Positions 1-9,262 of a stretch of 64,000 bases of DNA are shown here, in pieces. This DNA is from SHZI01 sp040080965 (lineage in GTDB: Bacteria > Pseudomonadota > Gammaproteobacteria > Steroidobacterales > GCA-2729495). Location of the stretch: assembly GCA_040080965.1 (NCBI GenBank), contig JBEBHH010000003.1, forward strand, positions 132,565 through 196,564. The letters are read 5' to 3'. Position 1 is the stretch's first letter. Each line of letters opens with the position of its first letter. The notes under the pieces are model-generated. The model was not told the origin of the DNA, ran no database searches, and saw only the letters and a list, made by a program, of their open reading frames with translations. The position numbers and the translations under genes were made by a program.

Positions 1-1081
1 GACCCTGCGGCAGTTCAAGCGCATGGTGGGCACCTTCGACCGGATCAGCGTCCAGCCGGGCGGAGCCCGCAGCCGGGGCATGCCCTCGCTGACCACCGTC
101 GAGCCCACGCTGACCTTCGAGGACGCCGCTGCGATCGAGGCCGGGATCCCCAACGTCCGACGCGTGTCCCGGGAGCAGAGCGCCTTCGACATCGACGTGA
201 AGGCCCGGGACCGGACGGCCACCACCTCCATCTGGGGCGTCTCGCCGGAGTGGATGGAAATCCGTGGCGACGACGTCACCGTCGGCCGGGGCATCAGCCG
301 GGAAGACGTGGACACCCTGGCCCGCGTCACCGTGATCGGCGAAGACCTGCGGAAGGAGCTGTTCCCGGACGAGGATCCCGTCGGCAAGACGCTGCGGATC
401 GCCGAGGTCCCGTTCACGGTACTCGGCGTGCTCGTGCCGCGCGGTGCGGGCCCCGGAGGTTCCAGCCTCGACAACCTGCTGCTGATTCCGGTCAGCACTG
501 CGTCCAAGCGGCTGTTCAACAGGGACTACCTGACGAACATCGCCGTGCAGCTCGGGGATCCTGGCCAGTCCGAGGAGGCGATTGCCGCCATCACGGCGCT
601 GCTTCGTGAGCGCCACGGCATCGTGCCGCCCGTGGAGGACAACTTTACCGTAAGCAATCCCCGGGCCGCCGCCGAGCGCGTGGAGGAGGTGGACACAACG
701 CTTTCCGCCGTGCTGGTCGGCATCGCCGCGATTGCGACCCTGATCGGCGGTGTGGTGATCATGAGCCTGATGCTGATCTCGGTGTCGGAGCGCCGGCGGG
801 AAATCGGCGTGCGGCGGGCCGTCGGCGCCACCCGGGGCGACGTGCTTCGCCAGTTCCTGGTGGAGGCGGCGCTGATCTCCGCCCTGGGCGGAGTCGTAGG
901 CGTGTTCCTGGGCGTCGCGGGCGCCGCCGTGGCGGCTTTCCAGCAGCAGTTGCCGCCGGCGTTCCTGTGGGGCGCGATGGCCGGCGCTGTCGGGCTTGCA
1001 ACGCTGATTGGCCTCGTCTTTGGTCTCCAGCCCGCGTGGCGGGCCGCGAACGTGGATCCCATCCAGGCCCTGCGTTCGTGA
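1..1081 (+). CDS. MacB/FtsX-type ABC transporter permease (5' end outside window)
   Basis: This is the C-terminal 359 residues of an integral-membrane ABC permease; the open frame runs back through base 2 with no start, so the gene begins upstream. It has the MacB layout: a long periplasmic core (about residues 1-230, with the family-typical segment GEDLRKELFPDEDPVGKTLRI) followed by the FtsX domain with three hydrophobic segments (around VLVGIAAIATLIGGVVIMSL, FLVEAALISALGGVVGVFLG and AMAGAVGLATLIGLVFGLQP). The segment SERRREIGVRRAVGAT is the usual cytoplasmic loop of the family. It ends with the common PIQALR tail. Such permeases act with an ATPase and often a periplasmic adaptor in macrolide, peptide or lipoprotein export; neither is visible, so they are presumably upstream. 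A second paralogous permease follows after 10 bases. The substrate cannot be read from sequence. Confidence 0.9.
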   Translation, partial: TLRQFKRMVGTFDRISVQPGGARSRGMPSLTTVEPTLTFEDAAAIEAGIPNVRRVSREQSAFDIDVKARDRTATTSIWGVSPEWMEIRGDDVTVGRGISREDVDTLARVTVIGEDLRKELFPDEDPVGKTLRIAEVPFTVLGVLVPRGAGPGGSSLDNLLLIPVSTASKRLFNRDYLTNIAVQLGDPGQSEEAIAAITALLRERHGIVPPVEDNFTVSNPRAAAERVEEVDTTLSAVLVGIAAIATLIGGVVIMSLMLISVSERRREIGVRRAVGATRGDVLRQFLVEAALISALGGVVGVFLGVAGAAVAAFQQQLPPAFLWGAMAGAVGLATLIGLVFGLQPAWRAANVDPIQALRS

Positions 1082-1091
1082 TGCGCAGCTG

Positions 1092-2315
1092 ATGGACCAC
1101 TGGCGGCGCCTGCTGCCCGGGATCGGCCGCCAGCTCTGGCGCTACAAGCTGCGGTCGGGGCTCGTGATCCTCTGCGCGGCGCTCGGCGTTGCCGGGGCAA
1201 CCACCGCCGTGAACTACGCCTCGGGCGGGCGCCAGGAGGTCCTCAGCCAGATCCGGCGCCTGGGCAGCAACGTGCTGACGATCAGCGCCGAGCAGAGCCG
1301 CGGGGTCGCCGACCGGGCGCGCACGGGAGCGATCGTAACCACCCTCGTGCCGGCGGACTACGTTGCCATACGGCGGGAAACCGCGGGCATCGTCCGGTCC
1401 TCGGCCCGGGTCTCGGGGTCGCTGCGGCTGAAGGCGGGCTTCCTGTCGAAGGTTGCGCCGGTGGTCGGTGTGGAGCCCACCTGGTTCGCGATGAAATCCT
1501 GGGAAGTCACCGTGGGCAGCCTCTACACCGACGAGGACGAGAAGCGCTCGGCGCGGGTCGCCGTCATCGGCGCGACGGTCGCACGGGACCTGTACGGCGA
1601 CGAGTCACCCGTGGGCGAGCGGCTATTCATCAACCGGGTGCCGTTTGAGGTGGCGGGCGTGCTGCGCGAACGGGGCGCGGGCCTGGATGGCAGCTCGGAG
1701 GACGGTCAGGTCTACGTGCCGCTGAACACGGCCATGCGGCGGCTGCTGAACGTGGATCACTACGCCGCGATCCTTCTTGAGCTGGACGGACCGCCGCGGA
1801 TGCCCGGGGCGACGCGCGATGTCACGGCGCTGCTGCGGGAACGCCACCGCATGTCTGCCAACCGGCCGGACGACTTTCGCGTCCAGAGCCAGACGGACCT
1901 CATCACGGCGCAGCTTTCGTCCGCCGACCGGCTCGCCTTCCTGGTGCGCTGGATCGGCCGCAGCGGGCTCGCCGTTGCCGGCCTCGGCATCCTGGCCATC
2001 GCCTGGATCACGGTCCGGGACCGCACCCGGGAAATCGGCACCCGGCGCGCGCTGGGTGCCACGGCGCCGGACATCTTCTTCCAGTTTGCCGCGGAGGCTG
2101 GGCTGCTGGCTGTCATCGGGGCCCTGGCGGGGCTGGCGATCGGCGTGATTGCGTCGCGGGTCCTTGCGACCCAGGCAGGCCTGCCCCTGGTGGTGGACGC
2201 GGGCAACGCAGTGGTGGCGCTCATACTCGCCGTCGCGCTCAACCTGACGTTCGCCAGCTGGCCCGCGCTTCGCGCCGCGCGGATGGACCCGATCCGGGCG
2301 CTACGGCACGAGTAG
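1092..2315 (+). CDS. MacB/FtsX-type ABC transporter permease
   Basis: A 407-residue permease with an N-terminal membrane segment (SGLVILCAALGVAGATTAVN), a periplasmic core (about residues 50-290) and a C-terminal FtsX domain containing RTREIGTRRALGATAPD and three membrane segments. It is paralogous to the gene just upstream: both have DLYGDESPVG / ELFPDEDPVG and a DPIRALR / DPIQALR tail. The open frame extends back to 1008 inside the previous gene; I chose ATG 1092 because it gives MDHWRR before the first membrane segment and avoids a long overlap. Two adjacent MacB-like permeases sharing one upstream ATPase are a known arrangement, so a heteromeric exporter is likely. Substrate unknown. Confidence 0.88.
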   Translation: MDHWRRLLPGIGRQLWRYKLRSGLVILCAALGVAGATTAVNYASGGRQEVLSQIRRLGSNVLTISAEQSRGVADRARTGAIVTTLVPADYVAIRRETAGIVRSSARVSGSLRLKAGFLSKVAPVVGVEPTWFAMKSWEVTVGSLYTDEDEKRSARVAVIGATVARDLYGDESPVGERLFINRVPFEVAGVLRERGAGLDGSSEDGQVYVPLNTAMRRLLNVDHYAAILLELDGPPRMPGATRDVTALLRERHRMSANRPDDFRVQSQTDLITAQLSSADRLAFLVRWIGRSGLAVAGLGILAIAWITVRDRTREIGTRRALGATAPDIFFQFAAEAGLLAVIGALAGLAIGVIASRVLATQAGLPLVVDAGNAVVALILAVALNLTFASWPALRAARMDPIRALRHE

Positions 2316-2320
2316 GTATT

Positions 2321-2352
2321 GGTGCCGGCACTTCGGTTTCGGAAAGTTTCTG
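2321..2352. repeat. Diverged 32-bp direct repeat, copy 1
   Basis: The stretch beginning GGTGCCGGCACTTCGG recurs at 3950-3981 with 28 of 32 bases identical. A weaker third relative (GGTGTCGGTACCGCGG) lies at about 3505, just after the stop of the gene at 2467. The copies therefore bracket that gene. The sequence contains the palindrome GTGCCGGCAC. Its function is unknown. Confidence 0.5.
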
Positions 2353-2466
2353 GTGACGCGCTAACCGGTAGACGGGTAGTCAGGATTCGGCTAAAACGCT
2401 CGCAGCGGACCCCTCACCAGACCGGGATCCGCACAAACAACCGGACGCATTCAGGGAGTACAGCGA

Positions 2467-3495
2467 ATGACTCGAGTTTCGAACGGGCGAATTGCGATGA
2501 CGCTGCTGGCCATGGCCACGGGTCTCGCCACGCCGGCCTCCTTCGGCATCACGATCGGCGGTGGCGGCGACGCCCGCGAAGTGGACCTTGCGGCAACCTA
2601 TGACCTGGCCGCGGCTCCCGCGACCACGGCGCCAACCTACATCGTGGCGCGGGGCACGCCGAAAAACGTCGCCAAGGTCGCCATCGTCAGTTTCTGCGTT
2701 GGCATAGTCGATGCCCGCAGCGTTGGGGGCAGCTCCGGGCCCTACTCGGCCTCGGCGTCGTCGCCGTTTCCAGGAACCCTGGATCCGCAGCGCCTGGGTG
2801 AAGTCGCCAATGGCTATCGCGAACAGCTGGTTGCCGATCTGCGGGCAGCCGGGATCGAGGTGCTCGAGCACGAGGATCTCGCCGCGCGGCCGACGTACCA
2901 GAAGCTCGCCGCGAAGATGACGACGGACGGGTTCGAGACCGTCGATTCCTATGAGCTCGGCAAGGGCACCTGGGCGAACAACCGGGTCCAGGTCATCTCG
3001 CCCGGCGCGCGGCCCGCCCTCAAGGACTGCCGCAAACTGACGCCGGGCACGCAGATGAGCTTCGCGAAGGCGATGTACGAGAAGGACATGGATGGCATCA
3101 CGATGCTGTCGGCCAACGTGACGCTGGACTTCGCCAAGGCCAAGGCGGCGGGCGGCTTCTTCCGTGGCGCAAAGGCGGACCTGGAGTACGGTCAGTATGT
3201 CGCGCCGGGGATTGACAGCACGTCGTTCCAGTTCGCTGGCAAGAGCGGCGGCGGCACCCTGTGGCTCAAGCAGGCCATCGTGGCAGCACAGAATCCGTTC
3301 GCCGAGGGCGGGAAGGGCGAGAAGACCACTGACGTGAAGATGGACAACGAGTACGACCCGGACTCATCGTCCACCCGCACGACCAGCCAGTCCACGGCCG
3401 TGTCGGCGGACATGGACCTCTGGTACTCGAATGCCGCGGGCGAACTCAAGGCACTCTCCGGAATGCTCGCGGAGACGCTCAAGGCCAGCAAGTAA
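2467..3495 (+). CDS. Secreted protein of unknown function
   Basis: A 342-residue protein that I do not recognise. The N-terminus looks like a signal peptide (basic MTRVSNGRIA, then hydrophobic MTLLAMATGLATPASFG). The mature part has a segment resembling a small alpha/beta domain (VAKVAIVSFCVGIVDARS, then EQLVADLRAAGIEVLEHEDL), two further cysteines and a low-complexity Ser/Thr/Asp stretch near residues 290-312 (DPDSSSTRTTSQSTAVSADM). The start at 2467 is preceded by GGGAG about seven bases upstream; an internal ATG at 2497 is less well placed. The flanks carry related short repeats. A CsgG/curli-assembly-like fold crossed my mind from the alpha/beta segment, but I cannot support it. Confidence 0.72.
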   Translation: MTRVSNGRIAMTLLAMATGLATPASFGITIGGGGDAREVDLAATYDLAAAPATTAPTYIVARGTPKNVAKVAIVSFCVGIVDARSVGGSSGPYSASASSPFPGTLDPQRLGEVANGYREQLVADLRAAGIEVLEHEDLAARPTYQKLAAKMTTDGFETVDSYELGKGTWANNRVQVISPGARPALKDCRKLTPGTQMSFAKAMYEKDMDGITMLSANVTLDFAKAKAAGGFFRGAKADLEYGQYVAPGIDSTSFQFAGKSGGGTLWLKQAIVAAQNPFAEGGKGEKTTDVKMDNEYDPDSSSTRTTSQSTAVSADMDLWYSNAAGELKALSGMLAETLKASK

Positions 3496-3526
3496 AAGGG
3501 ATTGGTGTCGGTACCGCGGATTCCGC

Positions 3527-3865
3527 CTACTTGCTCTTCTCCAGCATGTAAGCCACCGCTGCCCGGATCTCCGCGTCACTGCACGCGGTGCACCCGCCAC
3601 GCGCGGCCATCTTGCCGATACCTGACAGGGAGGTAGCCGTCAGGCCGTCCACGCCCTTGGGCGCCAGGGCCTGCCAGTCCGCCTTGTCGCCCACCGTCGG
3701 GGCACCGCTGAAAAACCCGCCAATTCCGCCGGTGTGACAGTTCGCGCAGGCGGCGTCGAACACCACCTTGCCCGACCGGGGCGCCTTGGCCTGCCCGCTC
3801 GCGAAGGAGAAAGCGCCAAACGTCAGCAATACGGCCACGGCAATGCCCGACTTGTGAAAGCTCAT
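3527..3865 (-). CDS. Cytochrome c5-like monohaem c-type cytochrome
   Basis: A 112-residue periplasmic electron carrier. The N-terminus is a signal peptide (SGIAVAVLLTFGAFSFASGQA). The haem-attachment motif is CANCH at residues 40-44. The probable distal ligand is Met86, in GKMAARGGCTAC, and the following cysteine pair (92 and 95) is the disulfide hallmark of the cytochrome c5 family. The C-terminal helix AEIRAAVAYMLEK is also typical. The reading frame continues upstream to 4099, but ATG 3865 is the only start giving a signal peptide directly. It is transcribed away from the RND operon at 4171. It probably shuttles electrons to a terminal oxidase or reductase; the partner is not in the window. 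Confidence 0.9.
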   Translation of the reverse strand: MSFHKSGIAVAVLLTFGAFSFASGQAKAPRSGKVVFDAACANCHTGGIGGFFSGAPTVGDKADWQALAPKGVDGLTATSLSGIGKMAARGGCTACSDAEIRAAVAYMLEKSK

Positions 3866-4170
3866 GACGGTTATCCCCCGAAAAGTATGATGATGGTCTG
3901 CCAGACAATAGCCAATGTCCGGCTCCGTACGGTGCGGTCTATTGCCGCCGGTGCCGGTACTTCGGTTGCGGAAAGTCCCTGACGCTGCGTTCGGCGGTCC
4001 GTCCTGATCAGCTGGGCGATGCCGTTCGATCAGCGACACCAGCACGCCGAGGGCGGCAACCAGGTTGGCGGCAGAATGCCAAGCTGACCCGCCGTCCACC
4101 CGCCCGACAAGCCAGCCAGCCTCCGGGCGGCTACACTGGACCCCGGACCCGCCGGAGCCCGTGAGCCCCC
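3866..4170. other. 305-bp intergenic region between divergent cytochrome c5 and RND genes
   Basis: This gap must hold the two divergent promoters. A TACACT hexamer near 4132 is a possible -10 for the RND operon, but I see no convincing -35. The only other structure seen is repeat copy 2 at 3950-3981. No small ORF with a ribosome-binding site stands out. Confidence 0.5.
3950..3981. repeat. Diverged 32-bp direct repeat, copy 2
   Basis: It begins GGTGCCGGTACTTCGG and matches 2321-2352 at 28 of 32 positions. It lies in the intergenic region upstream of the RND adaptor gene. Confidence 0.5.
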
Positions 4171-5268
4171 ATGAACCGACGCGCCCTCGCCATTGCCGTT
4201 GTCGCCATCCTCGCCGTCGTGGCTGTCCTCGCCGGCATCAAGTACTGGCGTGTCTCGTCGATGATTGCCGCAGCGTCGGCCTTCGGCGAGCCGGCGGAGA
4301 CGATCCAGGTCGCCGCCGCGCGGCCCATCAGGTGGCAGGCGGAGACGAGCGCTGCGGGCACCGTCGTGGCCGCCCAGTACGTCACGCTGCGCAACGAGCT
4401 GTCGGGCACCGTGGCGGCCGTGCGCTTCCGCTCCGGGCAGGTGGTCGAGGAGGGCCAGCCGCTGCTGGAGCTCGACACGCGCACGGAGCGCGCGGAACGG
4501 CGGAGCGCCGAGGCGGACATCGGCCTCGCGCGCCTCACCGTGGAACGCACCCGGAAGCTCGTCGAGCAGAAGGCCGGCACGCAGGCGGAAGTGGACCGGG
4601 CAGAGGCCCAGCTGGCCCAGGCGGAGGCGCGGCGGGATGTCATAGCCACCGCCATCGCCCGCAAGGTGATGCGCGCCCCGTTCCGCGGCCGCATCGGCCT
4701 GCGCGACATCCACCCCGGGCAGTACCTCGCCGAGGGTACCGAACTCACCACGCTCGAGAGCATCGCGGACAGCGTCTACGTCGACTTCCGCCTGCCCCAG
4801 GAGTCTGTGGCCCGGCTGTCACCCGGTGCCGAGGTGAAGATCGCCGGCGGGGCCCTGGTGGAGCCGGCAACTGCCGCGGTGCGGGCCATCGACTCCCGCG
4901 CCGACGAAGCCTCCCGCACGGTGCGCGTGCGCGCCGAGGTCGCAGGACTCGGTGAACTGCTGAAGCCTGGCACGTTCGTCGACGTCACGGTTGCTCCCGA
5001 GGCAGCACGGCCCGTGCTGGCCGTGCCGCTCGCCGCCGTCCGGCGCGCCGCCTACGGCGACCACGTGTTCGTGATCGGCGCCGCCGCGGCGGGCGAGAAG
5101 GGCCCCCGCGCCGTGCAGCGCTTCGTGCGCACCGGGCCCGTGGTGGGCACGGACATCATCATCCTCGACGGCCTGGCCGCCGGCGATCGCGTCGCCACCG
5201 AAGGTTCCTTCAAGCTGCGACAGGGCTCGCTCGTGCAGGTCTCCGACGGCAAGGCAGCGGGCTCGTGA
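4171..5268 (+). CDS. RND efflux periplasmic adaptor subunit (membrane fusion protein)
   Basis: A 365-residue AcrA/MexA-type adaptor linking an inner-membrane RND pump to an outer-membrane channel. It has a single N-terminal membrane anchor (ALAIAVVAILAVVAVLAGI) and no lipobox. The lipoyl/barrel-sandwich half follows (GTVAAVRFRSGQVVEEGQPLLEL), then an alpha-helical hairpin rich in Glu/Ala/Arg (about residues 105-150), the second lipoyl half (VMRAPFRGRIGLRDIHPGQY) and the beta-barrel. Its stop overlaps the GTG start of the RND permease by four bases, so the two are translationally coupled. No outer-membrane factor is adjacent; a TolC-like protein elsewhere is presumably shared. The substrate is probably a drug or other organic compound, judged by the HAE1 partner. 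Confidence 0.93.
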   Translation: MNRRALAIAVVAILAVVAVLAGIKYWRVSSMIAAASAFGEPAETIQVAAARPIRWQAETSAAGTVVAAQYVTLRNELSGTVAAVRFRSGQVVEEGQPLLELDTRTERAERRSAEADIGLARLTVERTRKLVEQKAGTQAEVDRAEAQLAQAEARRDVIATAIARKVMRAPFRGRIGLRDIHPGQYLAEGTELTTLESIADSVYVDFRLPQESVARLSPGAEVKIAGGALVEPATAAVRAIDSRADEASRTVRVRAEVAGLGELLKPGTFVDVTVAPEAARPVLAVPLAAVRRAAYGDHVFVIGAAAAGEKGPRAVQRFVRTGPVVGTDIIILDGLAAGDRVATEGSFKLRQGSLVQVSDGKAAGS

Positions 5269-8200
5269 AGGGCTTCCTCGCGACGTTCATCAACCGGCCG
5301 GTACTCGCCCTGGTGGCGAGCCTCGCCATCCTGCTGGTCGGCGGCCGGGCCGCGCAGAACCTGCCGGTCCAGCAGTTCCCGCGCATCGAGAGTGCCGCCA
5401 TCCAGGTGCAGACCGTGTACATCGGCGCCAGCGCCGAGGTGGTGCGCGGCTTCATCACCACGCCGATCGAGCGCGTGCTGGCCACCGTCTCCGGCGTGGA
5501 CTACGTCGAGTCCACGAGCGCCGCCAGCCTCTCCAGCGTGACCGTTCGCCTCAAGCTCAACGAGGACGTCAACGTCGCGCTTACCGAGATCGGCGCGCGC
5601 CTCGACCAGATCCGCGCCGAACTGCCGGCCGAGGCCGAGCCGCCCACCACCCAGGTGTTCCGCGCGGACCGGCCCTACGCCACCTTCTACATCAGCTTCA
5701 AGTCCGACGCCCTTGATCGCGCCCAGGTCACCGAGTACCTCACCCGCACCCTGCAGCCCAGCCTCTCGACGCTGCCGGGCGTGCAGCGGGCCGAGGTGGA
5801 GGGCGGCACCGCCCTCGCCATGCGGGTCTGGCTCGATCCCGACCGCATGGCCGCGCTGGGCATGGGCGCCACGGAGGTCTGGGACGCGCTCCGCCGCAAC
5901 AACTACCTGTCGGCGCTCGGCCGCACCGAGGGCCAGGGTGTGCAGGTGGACCTCCTCGCCAATACCGACCTGCGCAGTCCCGAGGAATTCGCCGACCTGG
6001 TGGTGCGCCAGGTGGAAGGCGCCACCGTGCGGCTCAGGGACATTGCCCGCGTGGAGCTCGGCGCCGAGGAGGCCGCGGTGGAGTCCCGGGAGAATGGCGA
6101 GCCGGCCGTGTTCATGGCTATCTGGACGCTGCCCGGCGTGAACGAGCTGGAGGTGGCCGACGCCCTGTACGCGAGACTCGACGAGATCCGCCCGGCGCTC
6201 CCCGCCGGCATGCGCATGCTGGTGGGCTATGACGGCACCGTATACATGCGCAATGCCCTGGAGGGCATCGCCACGACGCTGGTCGAGACGGTCGCGATCG
6301 TGGCGCTGGTGGTCTTCCTGTTTATGGGTTCCCTGCGTTCGGCGCTGGTGCCGCTGGTGGCCATCCCGATCTCCCTGGTCGGCACCGCCGCCTTCATGTA
6401 CCTGCTCGGCTTCTCCCTTAACCTGCTCACCCTGCTGGCAGTGGTGCTGTCGGTCGGCCTGGTCGTGGATGACGCCATTGTCGTGGTCGAGAACGTGCAG
6501 CGCCTGGTCGATCGCGGCATGGGCCGGGTCGAGGCCGCCCTGGCCAGCGCCCGGCAGCTCTTCGCGCCCATCGTGTCCATGACCATCACGCTGGCCGCCG
6601 TGTATGCGCCCATCGGCTTCCTGTCCGGGCTTACCGGCGTGCTGTTCAAGGAGTTTGCGTTCACGCTGGCCATGGCCGTGATCATGTCCGGCCTGGTGGC
6701 GCTGACCCTCTCGCCCGTCATGAGCGCGCGCCTCGTCCGCAAGCCGGACGAACGCACGCGGCTCTCGGCCTGGGTCACGGAGCGCTTCGAGCGGACCCGG
6801 AACTGGTACGCCGGCGTGCTCGATGCCACGTTTGCGCAGCGGAACCTCGCGCTGCTGGTGGGCGCCGCGACAGTCGTGCTGCTCGTGCCGCTCTTCCTGC
6901 TGTCACCCCGGGAACTGGCCCCGACCGAGGACCAGGGCGAGATCAGCTTCTACGTGGAGAGCGCACCGGACGCCTCGGTGCGCTACACGGCGGACCGCAC
7001 CTCCGAGGTTGTGCTGAAGCTGCTGGAGCTGCCGGAGGCCTATATCAGCTGGGAGATCTCGCTGCCCAGCTCCGCCTTCGGCGGCCTGATGCTGAAGGAC
7101 TATGCCGACCGGGACCGGAGCGCCGAAGAGATCCTGCCCCAGGCCTTCGGCATCGTGGGCCAGGTGCCCGGCGTGCGCACTTTCGTCTCGCTGATGGCGG
7201 CGCTGCCGGGCGCGGGGCAGTTCGATGTGGAACTGGTCGTCACCTCCACCGAGGGGGCCGAGGCGATGGCCCCGGTGGCCCAGGCCATGGTGGCGGCCGC
7301 CATGGAAGCGAATGTGTTCATGTTTGCCGACACGGACCTCAAGATCGACGTCTCCCAGGCCAACGTGGTGATCGACCGGGACCGGGTTGCCGATCTCGGC
7401 CTGGACCTGACCCGGGTGGGCCAGGACTTGGGCGTGCTGCTGGCCGGCGGCTACGTGAACCGCTTCAACCTGGACGGCCGCAGCTACAAGGTGATCCCCC
7501 AGGTGGGCGACGCCGAGCGGCGTGACGCGAGCCGTCTGCTGGACCTCAAGGTCATGGGCCCCGACGGCAACCTGATCCCGGTCTCCAGCTTCGCCCGGAT
7601 CGAGAGCAGCGCCGCGCCGCGCTCCCTGAACCGCTTCCAGCAGCGGAACTCTTTCCGGGTGAACGGTGGCGTGTATCCGGGCCTTACCAAGGAGCAGGGG
7701 CTCGCCGCGCTGGAGGCCGCCGCGAAGCGCATCCTGCCGCCGGGCTACACCATCGACTATGCCGGCGAGTCCCGGCAGCTGCGCACCGAGGGTGCCACGC
7801 TGTCCAGCACGCTGCTCTTCGCCGTCATCCTGATCTACCTGGTGCTCACGGCCCAGTTCGGCAACTTCCGGGACCCGCTGGTCATCCTGCTCGCTTCCGT
7901 GCCCCTGGCGCTCACCAGCGCACTGGTGTTTACCTTCCTGGAATTCACCACGATCAATATCTTCTCCCAGGTGGGGCTCATCACCCTGGTGGGCCTCATC
8001 GCCAAGAACGGCATCCTCATCGTGGAGTTCGCCAACAAGCTGCGCGAGCAGGGAATGGACCGGGTGGCTGCGATCCGCGAAGCCTCGCTGGAGCGGCTGC
8101 GGCCGGTGCTCATGACCACCGCGGCGACCGTGTTCGGCCACCTGCCGCTGGTGCTGGTTTCCGGGCCCGGCGCGGCCGCGCGCAACAGCATCGGCATCGT

Positions 8201-8351
8201 GCTCGTGGCCGGCATGGCCATCGGCACGCTGTTCACCCTGCTGATACTTCCGGCGGTCTACCTGTGGCTCGCCGGGGAGCACCAGGCCGAGCGGGCACCG
8301 GCCCCCGGGCTGGTTCCCGAGGGGACGGACGCCCTGCGGCTCACCACCTAG
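5265..8351 (+). CDS. HAE1-type RND efflux permease
   Basis: A 1028-residue inner-membrane proton antiporter of the AcrB/MexB superfamily. It starts at GTG 5265, inside the stop of the adaptor gene. The topology is canonical: one N-terminal membrane segment, a large periplasmic porter domain, segments 2-6, a second porter domain and the C-terminal bundle. The proton-relay aspartates of segment 4 are visible at residues 402-403 (GLVVDDAIVVVENVQR). The C-terminal half has the repeat-related segment LVGLIAKNGILIVEFANKLR. The DD signature marks an organic-compound (HAE1) pump rather than a heavy-metal pump. It ends convergently with uppP, the two stop codons overlapping by four bases. Confidence 0.94.
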   Translation: MKGFLATFINRPVLALVASLAILLVGGRAAQNLPVQQFPRIESAAIQVQTVYIGASAEVVRGFITTPIERVLATVSGVDYVESTSAASLSSVTVRLKLNEDVNVALTEIGARLDQIRAELPAEAEPPTTQVFRADRPYATFYISFKSDALDRAQVTEYLTRTLQPSLSTLPGVQRAEVEGGTALAMRVWLDPDRMAALGMGATEVWDALRRNNYLSALGRTEGQGVQVDLLANTDLRSPEEFADLVVRQVEGATVRLRDIARVELGAEEAAVESRENGEPAVFMAIWTLPGVNELEVADALYARLDEIRPALPAGMRMLVGYDGTVYMRNALEGIATTLVETVAIVALVVFLFMGSLRSALVPLVAIPISLVGTAAFMYLLGFSLNLLTLLAVVLSVGLVVDDAIVVVENVQRLVDRGMGRVEAALASARQLFAPIVSMTITLAAVYAPIGFLSGLTGVLFKEFAFTLAMAVIMSGLVALTLSPVMSARLVRKPDERTRLSAWVTERFERTRNWYAGVLDATFAQRNLALLVGAATVVLLVPLFLLSPRELAPTEDQGEISFYVESAPDASVRYTADRTSEVVLKLLELPEAYISWEISLPSSAFGGLMLKDYADRDRSAEEILPQAFGIVGQVPGVRTFVSLMAALPGAGQFDVELVVTSTEGAEAMAPVAQAMVAAAMEANVFMFADTDLKIDVSQANVVIDRDRVADLGLDLTRVGQDLGVLLAGGYVNRFNLDGRSYKVIPQVGDAERRDASRLLDLKVMGPDGNLIPVSSFARIESSAAPRSLNRFQQRNSFRVNGGVYPGLTKEQGLAALEAAAKRILPPGYTIDYAGESRQLRTEGATLSSTLLFAVILIYLVLTAQFGNFRDPLVILLASVPLALTSALVFTFLEFTTINIFSQVGLITLVGLIAKNGILIVEFANKLREQGMDRVAAIREASLERLRPVLMTTAATVFGHLPLVLVSGPGAAARNSIGIVLVAGMAIGTLFTLLILPAVYLWLAGEHQAERAPAPGLVPEGTDALRLTT

Positions 8352-9172
8352 CCCGCGCTCCAGCTCACCAGGCCGGTCCAGGCCGTGGCGAGCACCAGCA
8401 CGCCGAACACGATCCGGTACCAGGCGAACACCGTGAAGTCGTGGGAGACGATGAAGCGCAGCAGCCAGCGGATGCAGAGGAAGGCGGAGACGAAGGACGT
8501 CACGAGGCCCACGGCAATCATGCCGAGATCGTCAGCGGCGAAGAGCTCGCGGTTCTTCCAGGCGTCATAGGCGCCCGCGGCGATCAGGGTAGGCACCGCG
8601 AGGAAGAACGAGAACTCGGTGGCCGCCTTGCGGGAAAAACCGAACAGGAGGCCGCCGATGATGGTCGCTCCGGACCGGGACGTACCGGGAACCAGGGCGA
8701 AGCACTGGGCGAAGCCGACGAGCAGCGCGTCCCGCCACGTCATCTCGTCCACCGAGGTGATCCGCACCGTGTGCGTGCGCCGCTCCGCCCAGAGGATCAC
8801 GAAGGCGCCGACGATGAAGGCGATGGCCACCGGCACCGGACGGAACAGGTTTTCCTTGATGGCACTGCCGAAGAGCAGGCCGAGGACTGCGGCGGGCAGG
8901 AAGGCCACGCCCACGTTGACCGCGAAGCGTTGTGCCCCCGGGTCGGTGAACAGCCCCGAGAGCACGCGGCCAAACCGGGCCCGGTACTCCCAGACCACCG
9001 CCAGCATGGCGCCGGTCTGGATCACGATCTCGAAGATCTTGCCCTTGGCGTCGTTGAAGCCCAGCAGGTCGCCCACCAGGATCAGGTGACCGGTCGACGA
9101 AATGGGCAGGAATTCGGTGAGGCCTTCAACGATGCCGAGGATGAAGGCCTTCAGCAGCAGTACGCCATCCAT
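8348..9172 (-). CDS. uppP: Undecaprenyl-diphosphatase UppP (BacA)
   Basis: A 274-residue multi-spanning membrane enzyme that dephosphorylates undecaprenyl pyrophosphate to recycle the lipid carrier for peptidoglycan and other envelope polymers. Both family motifs are present: the glutamate-rich GIVEGLTEFLPISSTGHL near residue 13 and PGTSRSGATIIGGLL near residue 165. The reading frame continues far upstream, but ATG 9172 (MDGVLLLKAF) matches the family start. It is transcribed toward the RND permease and away from the metal-efflux operon. Length and motifs are normal. Confidence 0.96.
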   Translation of the reverse strand: MDGVLLLKAFILGIVEGLTEFLPISSTGHLILVGDLLGFNDAKGKIFEIVIQTGAMLAVVWEYRARFGRVLSGLFTDPGAQRFAVNVGVAFLPAAVLGLLFGSAIKENLFRPVPVAIAFIVGAFVILWAERRTHTVRITSVDEMTWRDALLVGFAQCFALVPGTSRSGATIIGGLLFGFSRKAATEFSFFLAVPTLIAAGAYDAWKNRELFAADDLGMIAVGLVTSFVSAFLCIRWLLRFIVSHDFTVFAWYRIVFGVLVLATAWTGLVSWSAG

Positions 9173-9262
9173 GGAGTTCGGGGCCAGACCGGGGCGGAAA
9201 GTATAGCTGGCACGGTGAACCGGCTGGACAGGTTTCCGGCGTCCAGCGTAACCTCCGCCCCT

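Noticed and set aside
6903..8282. A 459-residue minus-strand open frame inside the HAE1 permease gene
   Set aside because: His/Gly/Gln-rich composition typical of reverse-strand GC-rich codon bias; the RND permease on the plus strand is complete.
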